Source of the DNA: Brienomyrus brachyistius
Lineage: Eukaryota; Chordata; Actinopteri; Osteoglossiformes; Mormyridae
DNA length: 64,000 nucleotides
NCBI RefSeq assembly: GCF_023856365.1
Contig: NW_026042672.1
Span: forward strand, 62,001-126,000
Direction: 5' to 3'
In this document: one piece after another, positions 1-11,165 of the stretch
Layout of the letters: each line of letters opens with the position of its first letter
Numbering within the stretch: position 1 is the first letter of the stretch
The notes under the pieces: generated by a model
Database searches by the model: none
Seen by the model: only the letters and a program-made list of their open reading frames with translations
Told to the model about the DNA's origin: nothing
Made by a program: the position numbers and the translations under genes

Positions 1-299
1 CTAGGGCTCCCATTTATAATGGTACATTTTTGTTTTATTCACATTCTTTTTCATCACACAGATAAACACCATCCATTAATCTTACAGCATGTATCCTGGT
101 CAGGGTGATGGGGACGACACCACCTATATCGAGTGTGATTTAAGGCCAAGACCTTAAAAGGGAGAGTCAAGACTGAGGCTTGTTACAAGAGCAGTGGGGC
201 ACAAAACAACAAACAACATCATTATGAATGTAAAAGAAATGGATGTATATATAAATATAGGGTAATAATAGAAACAAAAAATAAGAATATATTACATAC

Positions 300-930
300 A
301 GAGGAATATTATAGGAATATTAAAATTAACTTATACACAATCCTTAACTTATACACAATCCTATTGCATGTAACATTATTGCTCATGTGCCAGATATTAG
401 CCTCCCAAAGGAAGCTGCCACACAGGGCATAATGCACTGGCTCAATGCAACACTGCACATCAGTGAATAAGGAGGAACAATATTGCAGATCAGCAGCAGA
501 TAGAAACTGTATCAGAAGACAGTGAACAGGGGAAAAGTTCAATGAGCAGAGTGCAGATTATAAAGCCTGACTGCTGTGGGGCCCAATGACCTGCGGTACC
601 GTTCTGTCACACGCCGGGTGTCTGAGTCTCTTACTGAAGGAGCTGCCCTTACGGGCCTCCATAGTCTGCTGGGGGGGTGAGAGGTGTCACATAAAATTGA
701 TGACAGCCTTGTTATCAGCCTGCTCTCATCCATCTACTCTACAGTGCCAAGGGACGCTCCTCCCTGATGATGAGAGGAGTCTAAGCATGTGGACATTTGG
801 GATAATGTGAGTTCAGAACTGGATGGTCAGCTGTACGACTTCCAGTCTGTAGGCAGACTCATCACCTTCAGTTATGATGGCAAACACAGTAGTATCACCT
901 GCAAAATTCAGGATCTTCACTGGAGCAGCA
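300..930 (-). pseudogene. Degenerate LINE reverse transcriptase remnant with 3' UTR
   Basis: Minus-strand reading near 895-830 gives a decayed RT motif C (NFAGDTTVF in place of a FADD-type box) followed by ESAYRLEV, which is typical of fish L2/Rex-like RTs. After an internal deletion, 733-540 encodes the C-terminal LINE signature (CDTSHPPS ... TERYRRS ... TAVRLYN). Sequence from about 535 down to 300 looks like the element's 3' UTR. The catalytic FADD is destroyed and frames shift, so this is a dead copy. Family assignment is from remembered LINE protein patterns. Confidence 0.5.
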
Positions 931-2068
931 GTGATTTGTGTAGAAATTGAAGAGAAGAGGGAGAGCACAGAGCCTGGAGGAGCTCAGTGCTGAGGGTCAG
1001 CGTGTCTGATGTGTGCTGTAAGCATACAGATGTCCTGCATTTGTGGAACATTTTGTTTGTGCTGCTGTTTATATGTGTTGTTGACGCTGCAGTCAGTAAT
1101 TTTCCACTAGCAGTCTCACCTCTGCATTTTACAGGAAGACTGACCGACTGAGAGCAGGGTGTTTGTGTCTCTCTTCTCAGTGAGCGAAAACCACACAACC
1201 ATCAGGTCCTCAGCTCAGGCCCACTGCTTCACTAGAAAAACCACAAAGGGTATTTTTATCTAAAAGTGGGTGAGCAAGTGAGATGTTATTGACAGCATGA
1301 ATTTGTCTACTAACATTTTAAATTCAAACCTAAAAAGCAGTATGTCCAGGATGTCAGTAATTACATTTAGTCAGTATGAACAATTTGGGTGCAATAATAT
1401 AGAATAATGTAGAATTTTGCATAATTCAGTTAATACCAGTAAGATACCGATCATTAACACTATAAGGTCATGTTGCTGAATCTCATTGTTAAAGTTAAAT
1501 GAATCTACGCATTTTTATACACACAAGACTGTGCTTAGTTCATCTTTCAGTCAAAATCACACAGTGAGGCAAATCTGACCATCTTAATTGTTTTTGCTTG
1601 TGTGGAATGGCATCCCATGCAGGCCTGTGCTCTGTGCTTCCTGGGACAGGTCCCACCCTCTCCAGACCCCGATGAGAATTAGTAGTCGCTGGATAAAAGA
1701 TTGACAAAAGATAAAAATACAAAAGTCATTCTTGCTGTCTAACCTCTGATTACTGCATGACATTTCTGATTTCTGATAACTGATAAGTAGAAAATATGTT
1801 TAGTCTCTTGCTTGGTGGTAAGAAAAAAGGAGAACCACAAAGAGCACAGTCATTTTCAAGGTTATTTCTCACTGGTCAGTGTGAAAGGCTGCGTCATTAA
1901 TATAACGCCGGGCTCAGCACAGTGACTGCACCTGCGCTGCACTGTAGAACACAAGCCAGGCTGCAGACCATCAGCCCTGAAAGTTAAAACAGGACTCGTA
2001 TGTGTGTCATGTGGTGTTTAATAAAAATTTACAGGACAGAACATAGTGGATTCAGTTTCCTTTGCTCT
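931..2068. other. Gene-free stretch, nothing recognised
   Basis: Only short unconvincing open frames occur here, with no splice-supported coding sequence and no clear repeat boundaries. It is probably old repeat-derived sequence. Confidence 0.4.
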
Positions 2069-2190
2069 TACACTCCCAGTCCAAAGTGTGGCCACGACTG
2101 CTGTCAATGCATCTGTCTCTTTTTTCACCTTAATTTTTCACCTGTGTTATTCACCTTAATATCAAAAGGCTCCAAAGCAGTACAGTAATG
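2069..2190. mobile_element. Possible Tc1/mariner end fragment
   Basis: The segment beginning CCCAGTCCAAAGTGTGGCCA and containing CAATGCATCTGTCTC and TTATTCACCTTA resembles, base for base in blocks, the terminus of the better-preserved Tc1-like copy at 33741. Only one end is visible and it is diverged. Confidence 0.25.
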
Positions 2191-2239
2191 CAGAACAAAT
2201 ATTGTAACTAACAAGGAAGTGGGGAGGTAATGGACAGAA

Positions 2240-3165
2240 GTGTTGGTTTTTGGTAACTCCACTCCTCTGACCTCCACTGTAATTTTAGGTTCCTTGGAAC
2301 AATATTGTAAACCAGTCATCACACATCACACACATAAAGTCGACACCAACCTTAAGTTTGACACTCAGATAAGGTTAGTTGTCAAGTCAAGCTTTTTACA
2401 ATTGAGGCAGTTGGCCAAAATAAAGCCAATTCTTTCTAGGCAGCACTTTGAGACAGTAATCCACTCTTTTGTCACTACTAGTTTGGACCACTGTAACGCC
2501 CTCTATGTTGGGGTTAGAGGCTCCACTATTGTTCACCTCCAGAAGGTTCAAAATGCTGCCGCACATGGAAATATGAGCGCACATGGAAATATGAGCATGT
2601 CTCCCCCATTTTAGCCTCACTCCACTGGCTGCCCGTACATTTTAGGATTCATTTTAAAATTCTGTTATTTGCTTTTAAAGCCCTCAGTGGTCTTGCTCCA
2701 TCTGACCTGTGTGAGCTGCTTCACCCTTACACCCCCACCCGCTCTCTCAGGTCAGCTGATCAGCTGTTCCTGACGGTTCCTAAGACTCAGCGGTGAGCTT
2801 AGAGGGGATCGAGCCTTTGCAGTCGCAGCTCCTAAAATGTGGAATGACTTGCCTTTTCACATTAGAGAGGAATCCCCTCTGTCCGTTTTTAAATCTCTTC
2901 TAATCTCTTCTCCTTCACCTTTGACACATTGTGAGATGTTAATTTTAATAGTAAATCTTATTTTAATCTTAGCCTTTTCTTATTAATTAATAGATTTTTT
3001 TAAATTTTTATTAATGGCCTTTTACTCACATTGAATGTTTGGTTTTATTAAATTTCTTTACTTCGTTTTTAAGTGTGTGAATGTTTTTATTTATTCCTTT
3101 GTGCAGCACTTTGGTCCATAAGGTTGTTTAAAGTGCTTTTCAAATAAAGAGCTGGATTGGATTAC
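2240..3165 (+). pseudogene. L2-type LINE 3' end (RT C-terminus plus 3' UTR)
   Basis: Plus-strand frames give VTTSLDHCNALYVG, LQKVQNAA, SLHWLPVHFRI and ALSGLAPSDLCELLHPY, the conserved C-terminal blocks of fish L2/CR1 polymerases; compare SRLDYCNALLSG and SLHWLPVKSRI in the good copy at 54.6 kb. A 12-bp motif (GCACATGGAAAT) is tandemly duplicated at about 2570-2592 and disrupts the reading. The 3' UTR ends near AAATAAAGAGCTGGATTGGA at about 3145-3164. The copy is 5'-truncated and non-functional. Confidence 0.65.
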
Positions 3166-3643
3166 ATTGGAAGATGGCTCACAAATCTCTTTCACAGAAT
3201 GTAAAATTCGACAGAGGGCGCAGGTGACATTCTGTCAGGGGCCCAGAATTTTTAGCTACACCTCTGTGTTACTGTGTTTTTTTTGTTCTAGCCATCAATA
3301 ACTCTGGAGTTGCTATATCGCCACCTGGTGGTGAAAAGATCAGACAAAAATATGTACACATGTTACCAACAGTTTTGAAATTGAAGTGCAGAGTTAACAG
3401 GTTTAATTAATCGTCCCCACGGATGCCAGTCATGAAATTTGAGAATTGCAAATTAAAACACAGGAAAAAATCAGGAACACTACAAGATAAAATATTTAGC
3501 AAACACTCAATGTGCATCCAGGGTGACAAGGGACAACTGGAGGATGATATGACAATCTGACAGTGACATTCACAGCACTTTATATGTTGCCAAAAACAGA
3601 AAAGGGGATTAAAATCAAGAATCAGAAATCATGTATGAGGGTG

Positions 3644-3917
3644 GGCTGCTTGGTGGTGCAGTGATTAGCACTGTTACCTCCCACCACTGGGACTCAGGTT
3701 CGAGTCTCCGCCTGGGTCACATGTGTGGGGAGTTTGCATGTTCTCTCTTGCTAAATTGGCCGTAGGAGTGCATGTGTGTGTGAATGGTGTGTGAATGTGC
3801 CTTGCAATGAGCTGCCCCCCCGTCCTGGGTTGTTCCCTGCCTCGTGCACAGATCCTTCCAGGATAGGCTCTGGACCCCCCGCGACCCAGTAGCATAAGCG
3901 GTTTAGACAATGGATGG
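3644..3917 (+). mobile_element. tRNA-derived SINE with perfect 13-bp target duplication
   Basis: The head resembles a tRNA with A and B box character (TGGTGCAGTGATTAGCAC; GGTTCGAGTCTCCGCCTGG), followed by the standard fish SINE body and a GGATGGATG tail. It is flanked by identical 13-bp direct repeats ATGTATGAGGGTG at 3631-3643 and 3918-3930, which fixes both boundaries and shows retrotransposition. A 3' fragment of the same family lies at 15713. Confidence 0.75.
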
Positions 3918-3930
3918 ATGTATGAGGGTG

Positions 3931-4689
3931 AGTCACAATGACGACAGCTGCTCTGTTGACTTGGTCCCAGGAGTCGTCAGCGTTGGTCTGCCGGGGCCCC
4001 CGTCCTGTCTGTGGAAGCACCCGTCTTGTTGGCTGTTCTCTCTGCCTGGGCCCCCTCTCCTGCTGCCTCACGTTTGGGTTGAAGTGGCTCCCAGTGCTTC
4101 TGTAAGCTCTTTGTGTATCTTAGAAAAGGGCTGTATAAATGTAACATTCATTCATTTATTCAAGGTCCCAGCCAGAAGAGTGCAGTACTACACTGTCCCC
4201 CACAGCCTGAATCAGCTGGATGTTATAGGATTAAGACACTTCCTGCATTAGGCCATTTACCCTCAGTGTATTTCCATACCCTGACAGGATGGATGACAAT
4301 ACTATGGCCCTAATTTTCAATACACAGTTTTCAAGGAGTCTCACCCTCATCCACATTCTCTGCATTCCTTATCTCATGCTTCTTTGCCACCCGCATCTCC
4401 TCTGCCTGCTTTGTCTCATTTTCCCACAATTGAAACACCGTCCAATTTGTCTCTGTTTTAGTTCTACCACATTAGTCCCTGAGCAACCAGTCTGATCCCG
4501 TTCCTCTAATTTCAGATGCATCTGGCTTATCTGATTGGGACTGAAGCTGCTGTTACTAGGAAAACACATTCGTCCCACTGGGGCAGGTCTGACACCGCGT
4601 CCTTCCCATATGTCTCCCATAATTGTACAGAATTTCAGCTGGAGTTCTTTCCCAGAAGCAAGTAATTTCACTTTAGCACCTGTTCAGTA
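3931..4689. other. Gene-free stretch, nothing recognised
   Basis: Short open frames on both strands have no motif, no splice partners and no family resemblance that I recognise. Confidence 0.35.
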
Positions 4690-6640
4690 AAAGTCAAGTA
4701 GGTCTTAATGTTATTTTTAACTTTACACAGTTGAGTATAGTACAGTTACAAAGAAACTGTTTCCCTCGGACCAAGGTGCTACTTAAATTAACAGAAGACT
4801 AACACATACCAACCTAGCAACATACTGTATGGTGCATAATGAGCAAAAACTGTGCAAACATTGCAGGACAGTGCAAAAAGAGAGGACAACTGACACCAAC
4901 GAGCACAAACAGCACAGTAAACCCAGTACTGAGAAGGGCGCAGTTTGGTTGTCCAATGAGGTAGCAATAAAAATAAATAAAAGTAACTGTAAACATGGCG
5001 ACAATAAGATAAAAATAGTAGTTAAATAATAAAGTGTGTTAATGAGTGTATGTGTGTGTGGTATCAGATTAGTCCTGAGAGTTCAGTAGTCTGACGGCAT
5101 GGGGGATAAAGCTGTTTGAGTCTGGCTGTGAAGGCCCGAATGCTCCGGGACCTATTTCCAGAAGGCAGGAGGGTGAAACGATAATGTGAGGTGGGTGGGG
5201 TCATCCACAATGGTGGTGGCTTTGCGGATGCAGTGTGTGGTGTGAATATCTGTGATGGAGGGGAGAGATATGTTAGGGTTATCTTCTTCTGAAGATGCGC
5301 TGGAAACAAACCAGTCTCTGAACACAGAACAACACAGACAGCTGTGATGACGTTTACTTGCTGCAAGGTGTAGGGAATCCACTTGCAGAGTCTCCGCAGT
5401 TTCAGCAAAATGATGGTTTATTGAACAGCAAAAATAATACAATGTAATACAGTGTAGAGACACACCGGGTACTGAAAGGCAGCTCAGATACAAATTGAAG
5501 ACAGTTCTTCACCCCCCTTTATACCCAAAAAGGCCCTCCCCACCAAGGTGTTGTGTGTAGGTGTTGTGAGTGAATTTACATATAAAGAGTGACCCCCTGG
5601 AGTGTGAGGATCCTGAGACAGGGACGGGACAGGACAGGGTGGAGACTTTTATGATCATTGTAATTCAATTCTTATCACCTTATCTTATCCTTATCACCAT
5701 AGTGGTGCCAACTGGAACCCCCATTCTCTCCCTGGCTTCCCCGATGATCATAAATTCCTAACATTGTCTGCATTCAATGATCAACCAAGAACCTTGGGAC
5801 ATTTTTACCACTTTTCCTTACAAAGGGAAGCCCCGTCCTGACCTCGAGGTGTCAGCCTCTCAGTCGAACTCAGCCAACTTCGAAAGAGTAACTCCCCTCG
5901 CAGTGTCTTTTATTGAGGTACACAAACAGGATATGCAACTGACATTGAACATTGTTTGTCACCATATATGGGGTGGAAATATTCAAGCGACAGTTCTTGA
6001 GACGTGTTATTGCTCAATTAAGATCAAGCTGCGGCAGGGTGTTGTTTCTAAGCGTCTAGCAAAATGATGATAAAAAAAGTACATATTTCTCTAACACGAT
6101 ACTCCCAATGATTTCTCACCTGTCATCACTATCTGTTGTAGGGACTTGTGATCTGAGGCGACACAGTTCTCAAAGCAGACCGTGATGCAGCTGCTCAGGG
6201 TGCTTTCAACAGTTCCCCAATAGAGTGTGAGAATGGGAGATGGGCTTTTCTGAGCTTCCGTGGAGAGTAGAGGTGCTGCTGTGCTTTCCTTACTATGAGC
6301 TGATGTTGAAGGACCTGGTGAGATTCTCCGCCAGATGGACAACAAGGAATCTGGTACTCTCTACGATCTCCACAGATGAGCCATCGATGTGCAGCAGAGA
6401 GTGGTCACTCTGTGTTTTGTGTTCTTCTAACGTCAACAACCATCTCTTTGGTCAACATTCAGAGGACAGGTTGTTGGCTCTGCAGCAGTCCGATAGTCAT
6501 CACACTTCCTCTTTGTATGCTGAGTCACCGTTTTATTGATGAGACCCACAACAGTCTTGTCATCTGCCTGATGTTGATGATGGAATTCGAAATGTGCATT
6601 GCTGCTCAGTTGTGAGTCATCGGAGTTAACAGCAGTGGGC
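4690..6640 (-). pseudogene. LINE RT remnant split by an LTR insertion
   Basis: The element is on the minus strand. 6640-6098 encodes RT C-terminal sequence (GTVESTLSSCITVCFENC, ASDHKSLQQIV). 5270-5070 continues in the same protein order (DIHTTHCIRKATTIVDDP, LLPSGNRSRSIRAF, LKQLYPPC). Sequence from about 5060 to 4690 looks like the LINE 3' UTR. The two coding blocks were contiguous before the 826-bp element at 5271-6096 inserted. Frameshifts and 5' truncation mark it as inactive. The pattern fits a fish Rex1/L2-like LINE. Confidence 0.6.
5271..6096. mobile_element. Solo LTR-like insertion inside a LINE
   Basis: The insert begins TGTTAG and ends CTAACA, the short inverted TG...CA termini typical of LTRs. 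The flanks are AGATA (5266-5270) and CGATA (6097-6101), a 5-bp target duplication with one mismatch. The LINE protein order resumes across it. There is no internal coding region. A TATA-like CCTTTATACCC occurs at about 5516-5526. Family (Gypsy, ERV or other) cannot be told from the sequence alone. Confidence 0.6.
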
Positions 6641-7200
6641 TGAGCATAAAGTCCTGGGTTCCTGCTACAGCGTCTGAGCAGTTGCCTTCGTCGCCCATAG
6701 CTCCTGCGCAGCCCGAGCAGCCGCCTCCGCTGCCCCCTGCGGCCCAGAGCCCGAGCAGCCGCCGCCTGCTTTGCCCGTAGCTCCTGAGCAGCCGCCTCCG
6801 CTGCCCCCTGCGGCCCCAGAGCCCACGCCCGAGGCGCTCCCTCCGCCTCAAATGACTGTGCCCCCTGGGGCTCTTGTTCCTGGCCCCACTCCTGTCCCTG
6901 ACCCAGCTCCAGACTTTCCTGCCCTAGTCCCCGAGGAGGTCCCGGACAGTCTGACCACCGTGTGTGCCACGCCCCCTGATTATCCACGTGTGCTTCCCTG
7001 ATCGTACCCAGCTGTGTCCGATTATTTTCAATCAGTCCTGTCTATTTGAGTTCATGTCTTACTAGAGTTCAGTGTCCGTCATTGAAGTCCGTCTGCGTGA
7101 GATGTTTCCTGCACCCCGTGTTCCTAATAAATCCCCGTATCCTGCCTGCCTTGCCTGTTTCCTGCCCGTCCGCCGCTCCCGTTAAATGGCGATCGTGACA
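6641..7200 (+). mobile_element. Gypsy-like LTR retrotransposon 3' end fragment
   Basis: A proline/alanine-rich coding tail (6771-7001, ending CATPPDYPRVLP) is followed by a region with AATAAA near 7125 and a terminus GGCGATCGTGACA. The coding tail and the block around 6970-7010 are near-identical to 27345-27390 in the second copy. Proline-rich C-terminal tails are common in fish Gypsy elements. The rest of gag-pol is missing. Retroelement origin is inferred from repetition and LTR-like end structure. Confidence 0.45.
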
Positions 7201-7595
7201 CAAGGCACACGCACATCAAGTACCAATGCAGCAAATACAGATGAACAATTTAGGAGGAATACTAGTCAAAGGAAGGAAGAAAAGCAGCCCACCCTATCTC
7301 ATGGTCACGGACACAACATCAGGGAGTGTTATGAAGAAGACATCACACTTAACACCATTGGTTTTATGCAGTGAATTACACCAGAGAGAGTTTTTACATT
7401 CTAGCTGTGTTCGTAACATTCCTCAGCCTTCAGGTTTTTTCCACACAATGCACGACATGCAGGGGTGCCAAACAAAACAGCGGAACTGCAGTGTAGCCAA
7501 TTATTTGTTTCAGTAGTTTTAAGAAAACTAGAACATAAAATGTTTGTTTTACTTAGTCCACAAAAGAGTTTTTACCTATCTTAGTGTATTTTACA

Positions 7596-9050
7596 TCACA
7601 TACACTCTCGGTCCGTTGTGGAGTCCATCCCACTGTAGTTGGAGAATGCTGCCATCAGTCGCTTGGTGTAGCACTCGCAGGATTTACCAGGCTCCTGTTT
7701 AAACTGATGCATCATGCCCCAGTCCATGCGCAGGAGGACCAGTCTCTGAAGGGCTGTCGCATGGTGAGGCCTGTTCTGCCTGGGGTCCAGCAGGTCACTG
7801 GCAATGTCCTTCAACTCACAGTGGGCTTGCGTTCATAGTGGGGTACCGCAGGGTTCGATTTTAGGACCACTATTGTTCCTAATTACATAAATGATATGGA
7901 TACCAATATATACAGTAAACTGGTGAAATTTGCAGATGACACCAAGGTGGGTGGTGTAGCAGATACTGAATTAGTGGCTCAGCAGCTACAGCGGGATCTT
8001 GATTTAATTAGTGACTGGGCCGATACCTGGCAGATGAAATTTAACGTCGATAAATATAAGGTACTCCATCTAGGGAGCAGAAATATAAAGTACAGGTATT
8101 TCATGGGTGTCACTGAAATAAAGGTAGCTGATCATGAGAAAGACCTTGGTGTGTATGTTGATGCTTCATGTCCCATTCTCGCCAGTGTGGGGAAGCAATA
8201 AAAAAGGCCAATAGGATGTTGGGGTATATCTCCAGGTGTGTGGAGTTTAAGTCAAGGGAGGTAATGCTAAGATTATACAATTCCTTGGTGAGACCTCACC
8301 TAGAATATTGTGTGCAGGTTTGGTCACCATATCTTAAAAAGGACATTGTGGCCTTAGAAAAGGTGGCAGCGTAGGGCCACAAAAATGATTCCTGGTCTTA
8401 GAGGAATGTCATACGAGGAACGGTTACTTGAGCTAAATCTGTTCAGTCTCAAGCAAAGGAGATTGAGGGGGGACATGATCCAGGTATATAAGATTCTAAC
8501 AGGTTTGGATGCTGTTCAACCAAATAGTTACTTCAGCATTAGTTTAAATACACGAACTCGTGGCCATAGGTGGAAATTAGCGGGAGAACATTTCAAGCTG
8601 GATTTAAGGAAGCACTTCTTTACGCAGCGTGTAGAGTATGGAATAGTCTTCCTGATAATGTAGTGCAAGCTGAATCCTTGGGTTCCTTTAAATCAGAGCT
8701 AGATAAGATTTTAACGACTCTGAGCTATTAGTTTAGTTCTCCCCAAGCGAGCTTGATGGGCCGAATGGCCTCGTCTCGTTTGTATAGTTCTTATGTTCTT
8801 ATGTTCAACTCCTTCATCTACAGTGTCAGATGAGCAAACCTTATCTCCCCCTTGAGATTTGGACATACCAACATAGGGGCAAGAATTTCTGCTACCTCGT
8901 CCTGCTGCCTGAGCGTTTCGCCACGGCACTTCTTCACCGAGAAGGAGGTAGAGTCGGGTGCTGATGGTTATGATCCTCGTCTGCAGGGGGGAGAGGGGAA
9001 GGGGGCAGGGGAACCACTGGCTACTCCTCCCTCGGTGGCATAAGGAGGAA
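7596..9050 (-). pseudogene. Retroviral-type gag capsid fragment, interrupted by a LINE
   Basis: Minus-strand 7814-7596 reads like a retroviral gag capsid segment (DWGMMHQFKQEPGKSCECY, followed by TKRL and FSNYSG), comparable in pattern to p30-type capsid domains. The minus-strand frame at 8929-8806 (SCPYVGMSKSQGG ... SDTVDEGVEH) may be its upstream part. Between them lies the plus-strand CR1-like fragment 7838-8804. Protease, pol and env were not recognised. This is an old broken endogenous element; assignment is tentative. Confidence 0.35.
7838..8804 (+). pseudogene. CR1/Rex-like LINE 3' fragment
   Basis: The fragment encodes the RT block from VPQGS through KFADDTKVGGVAD (catalytic FADD present), then WQMKFNVDKYKVLHLGSRN, LGYISRCVEFKSREVMLRLY, LVRPHLEYCVQVWSPY, MIPGLRGMSYEERL and RGHRWKLAGEHFK. 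It ends with the family's short 3' repeat (TTCTTATGTTCTTATG) near 8803. Several frameshifts break it (about 7890, 8200, 8370, 8640). Two related minus-strand pieces lie at 15947 and 20134. Confidence 0.7.
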
Positions 9051-10200
9051 GCTGCTGTTTGGGCAGCAATGCTTGGGCAGGAGCCACACAGTTTATTTCT
9101 GGGTATCTAATTAGCGGACACCATTAGGTCCCTTCAGGGGCTCCACAGACAAACTCATTGACAAAATAGAATTGTCACAGAAAAATTCTTTGTCACATGC
9201 TCAGTCGACATGGACTGTGTGCTATTTACATATTTTTGGCACAAACGAAATCTCATATGCATATCGATGTATCTTTGGCACAAGTGGACCTCCATCACTT
9301 TAAAGAGGGTAAACTCTGATCAGGAAATTTACGACGTCAGAATAAACGGATTTTTTAACAGAAGTAACTGACATGCCCTAATAAGGAAATGCATACAATC
9401 AGAATACAATATCTGTGGTTTTTAACAGTGGTAACAATCTGATAATGAAAGGAATCAGATCAACATTTCTATAGCATGTAACAGAGCTTGCTCCCCTCCA
9501 GAACTCATTGTTCCAGTAGTTATCTGAAATCATCTGCAGGAGCTATTCTTTTATTTGTATATTAAGCATAATTATTCATGAATATTATTGATTATGTTTA
9601 TTGTTTAATGTTTTTATTTATTCGTATTTATTGTTTATAATATAATGTTATATAGTATTGCAACACTTGAAACGAGAGGTACTTGCCTGCCTTAGTGATA
9701 TTTACTATTGTCTAAGTGTATTCCCACCTGTAGGAGGCAGCAATGGTTGTTATTAAAGGTGCTGAGATTACGCGGCTCAGGGCTGAAGGTGCAAAGTGAA
9801 ACAGTCATTGACCGTATTTGCCATGTGTGATGGTGTCTGCATATCGGCCCTTTTGCGCCAAACAAACCAGTTCAAAGTACTGTGTGTTAAAATATCATAT
9901 GAATAAATCCTCTCAAGAACTAAACTCAATATCGTATCCTCATCATTCAACGCGTCTGACTTTTGCACCTCTTACCACAAGGCAGTGGATTACATGGGGA
10001 AATTACAAACAAGGAGAATTTAATCTGTTTTTCCTCTACATTGTCGTTATTCAGAATATTACAGACTATGAACAAAAACGGACAATGTAAGAAAATAAAA
10101 AAATGTGTATGACAGAAAGCTAGAGTATTTTTGCAATGGTGAGCACTAGCTGGTTTATGTACTAGCTCACACTCAAGAAACAGCATAAATGCTACTCATA
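9051..10200. other. Gene-free AT-rich stretch
   Basis: AT-rich sequence with short random frames. No repeat ends or coding signal seen. Confidence 0.4.
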
Positions 10201-10430
10201 CACAGTTGGGGGGCAGGGGTCAGTCCTTGTGCCTGTAATGAGGTCACCAGTTGAAACTAACCCAGCCTCAGCACGTCTGTGGGTCCTTGAGCAAGGCCCT
10301 TAACCCCCAGCTCCCTGGGCGCCCCAACAGGTAGCTGCACTTCGCGGACAACTTACTCCACAAAGAGTAAGTATGAGGGAGACATAAAAAACACAAATTT
10401 CCCCACGGGGATTAATAAAGTCCATCCATC
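10201..10430 (+). mobile_element. SINE fragment (GAGCAAGGCCCTTAACCC family)
   Basis: It carries the fish SINE core GTGGGTCCTTGAGCAAGGCC / CTTAACCCCCAG followed by a tail ending TTCCCCACGGGGATTAATAA. The same core is found at 47650 (plus), and related diverged copies are at 34195, 35155, 44090 and 45010. Confidence 0.55.
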
Positions 10431-11039
10431 TATGGAATATTATTTAGCACTATATAACGCAGAATATAAGAATTACGATTTTATAAAAAGTATGCCAAAT
10501 ATCCATGATATAATCATTACAATGTAAACATTATAATGTAATCAACACAATGGAACCAACTGAGTATGTATTTGCACCTTTTGTTAGTCTGAGTTTCTGT
10601 TAGCTACTTTGTTAGTCCTGAATCTATGAATATTCACATTTTATCGCGTATATTTTATCACTATGTAAAAGGACAAATATATTATCAACCTTTTAGTGAG
10701 ACAATGTGTAAACGGCTGAAACTACCAAGGTTTACTACTGAAGGAAGGGATTCACCTGAGTTCACCAAAAGTTCATGGCTGAGTATTTTTAAAAAACCAA
10801 GTGGAGCTGCTCGCGCCACTATTATGTTCAACCGAGAGGCCAAACGGTAAAAGAAATGACTGTCAAACTTATCACCTAGGGGTAAATATAAATCTATACA
10901 AATATCACCTGCATGCACATTACTTCTTTTACAATAACCAACTCTGATCCATACTGTTAGTCGTGAAAAAAATAACTATTGTGTACATAGAGGCCCTGTG
11001 TAAAAAGATAACTGCCAAGGAAAAGATCAAAAACATTTA
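10431..11039. other. Gene-free stretch
   Basis: AT-rich with no recognisable gene. The small plus-strand frame at 10626-10850 shows no family features. Confidence 0.35.
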
Positions 11040-11165
11040 TTTCAAGGATTCAAAGTTTTTATGGTCATGTACAGTGTACAGTGCAGTTCTTATTTGATTA
11101 ACATGAATGTCTTCACAGACAAGACGATTAAACAAATAAAGCAGCGCAAACATTATAGTAACTAA
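11040..11165 (-). mobile_element. LINE 3' UTR-like fragment
   Basis: On the minus strand it reads as a LINE 3' tail (ACCATAAAAACTTTGAATCC at its end), comparable in character to the 3' UTR of the LINE at 4690-5060. No coding part is attached. Confidence 0.3.

Noticed and set aside
3644..3720. tRNA gene
   Set aside because: The A/B-box-like head belongs to a SINE with a full body and target duplication, not a complete cloverleaf.
6433..6987. Minus-strand Ala/Gln/Gly-rich frame of 184 codons
   Set aside because: Antisense of the proline-rich repeat tail joined by chance to LINE sequence; no splice or domain support.
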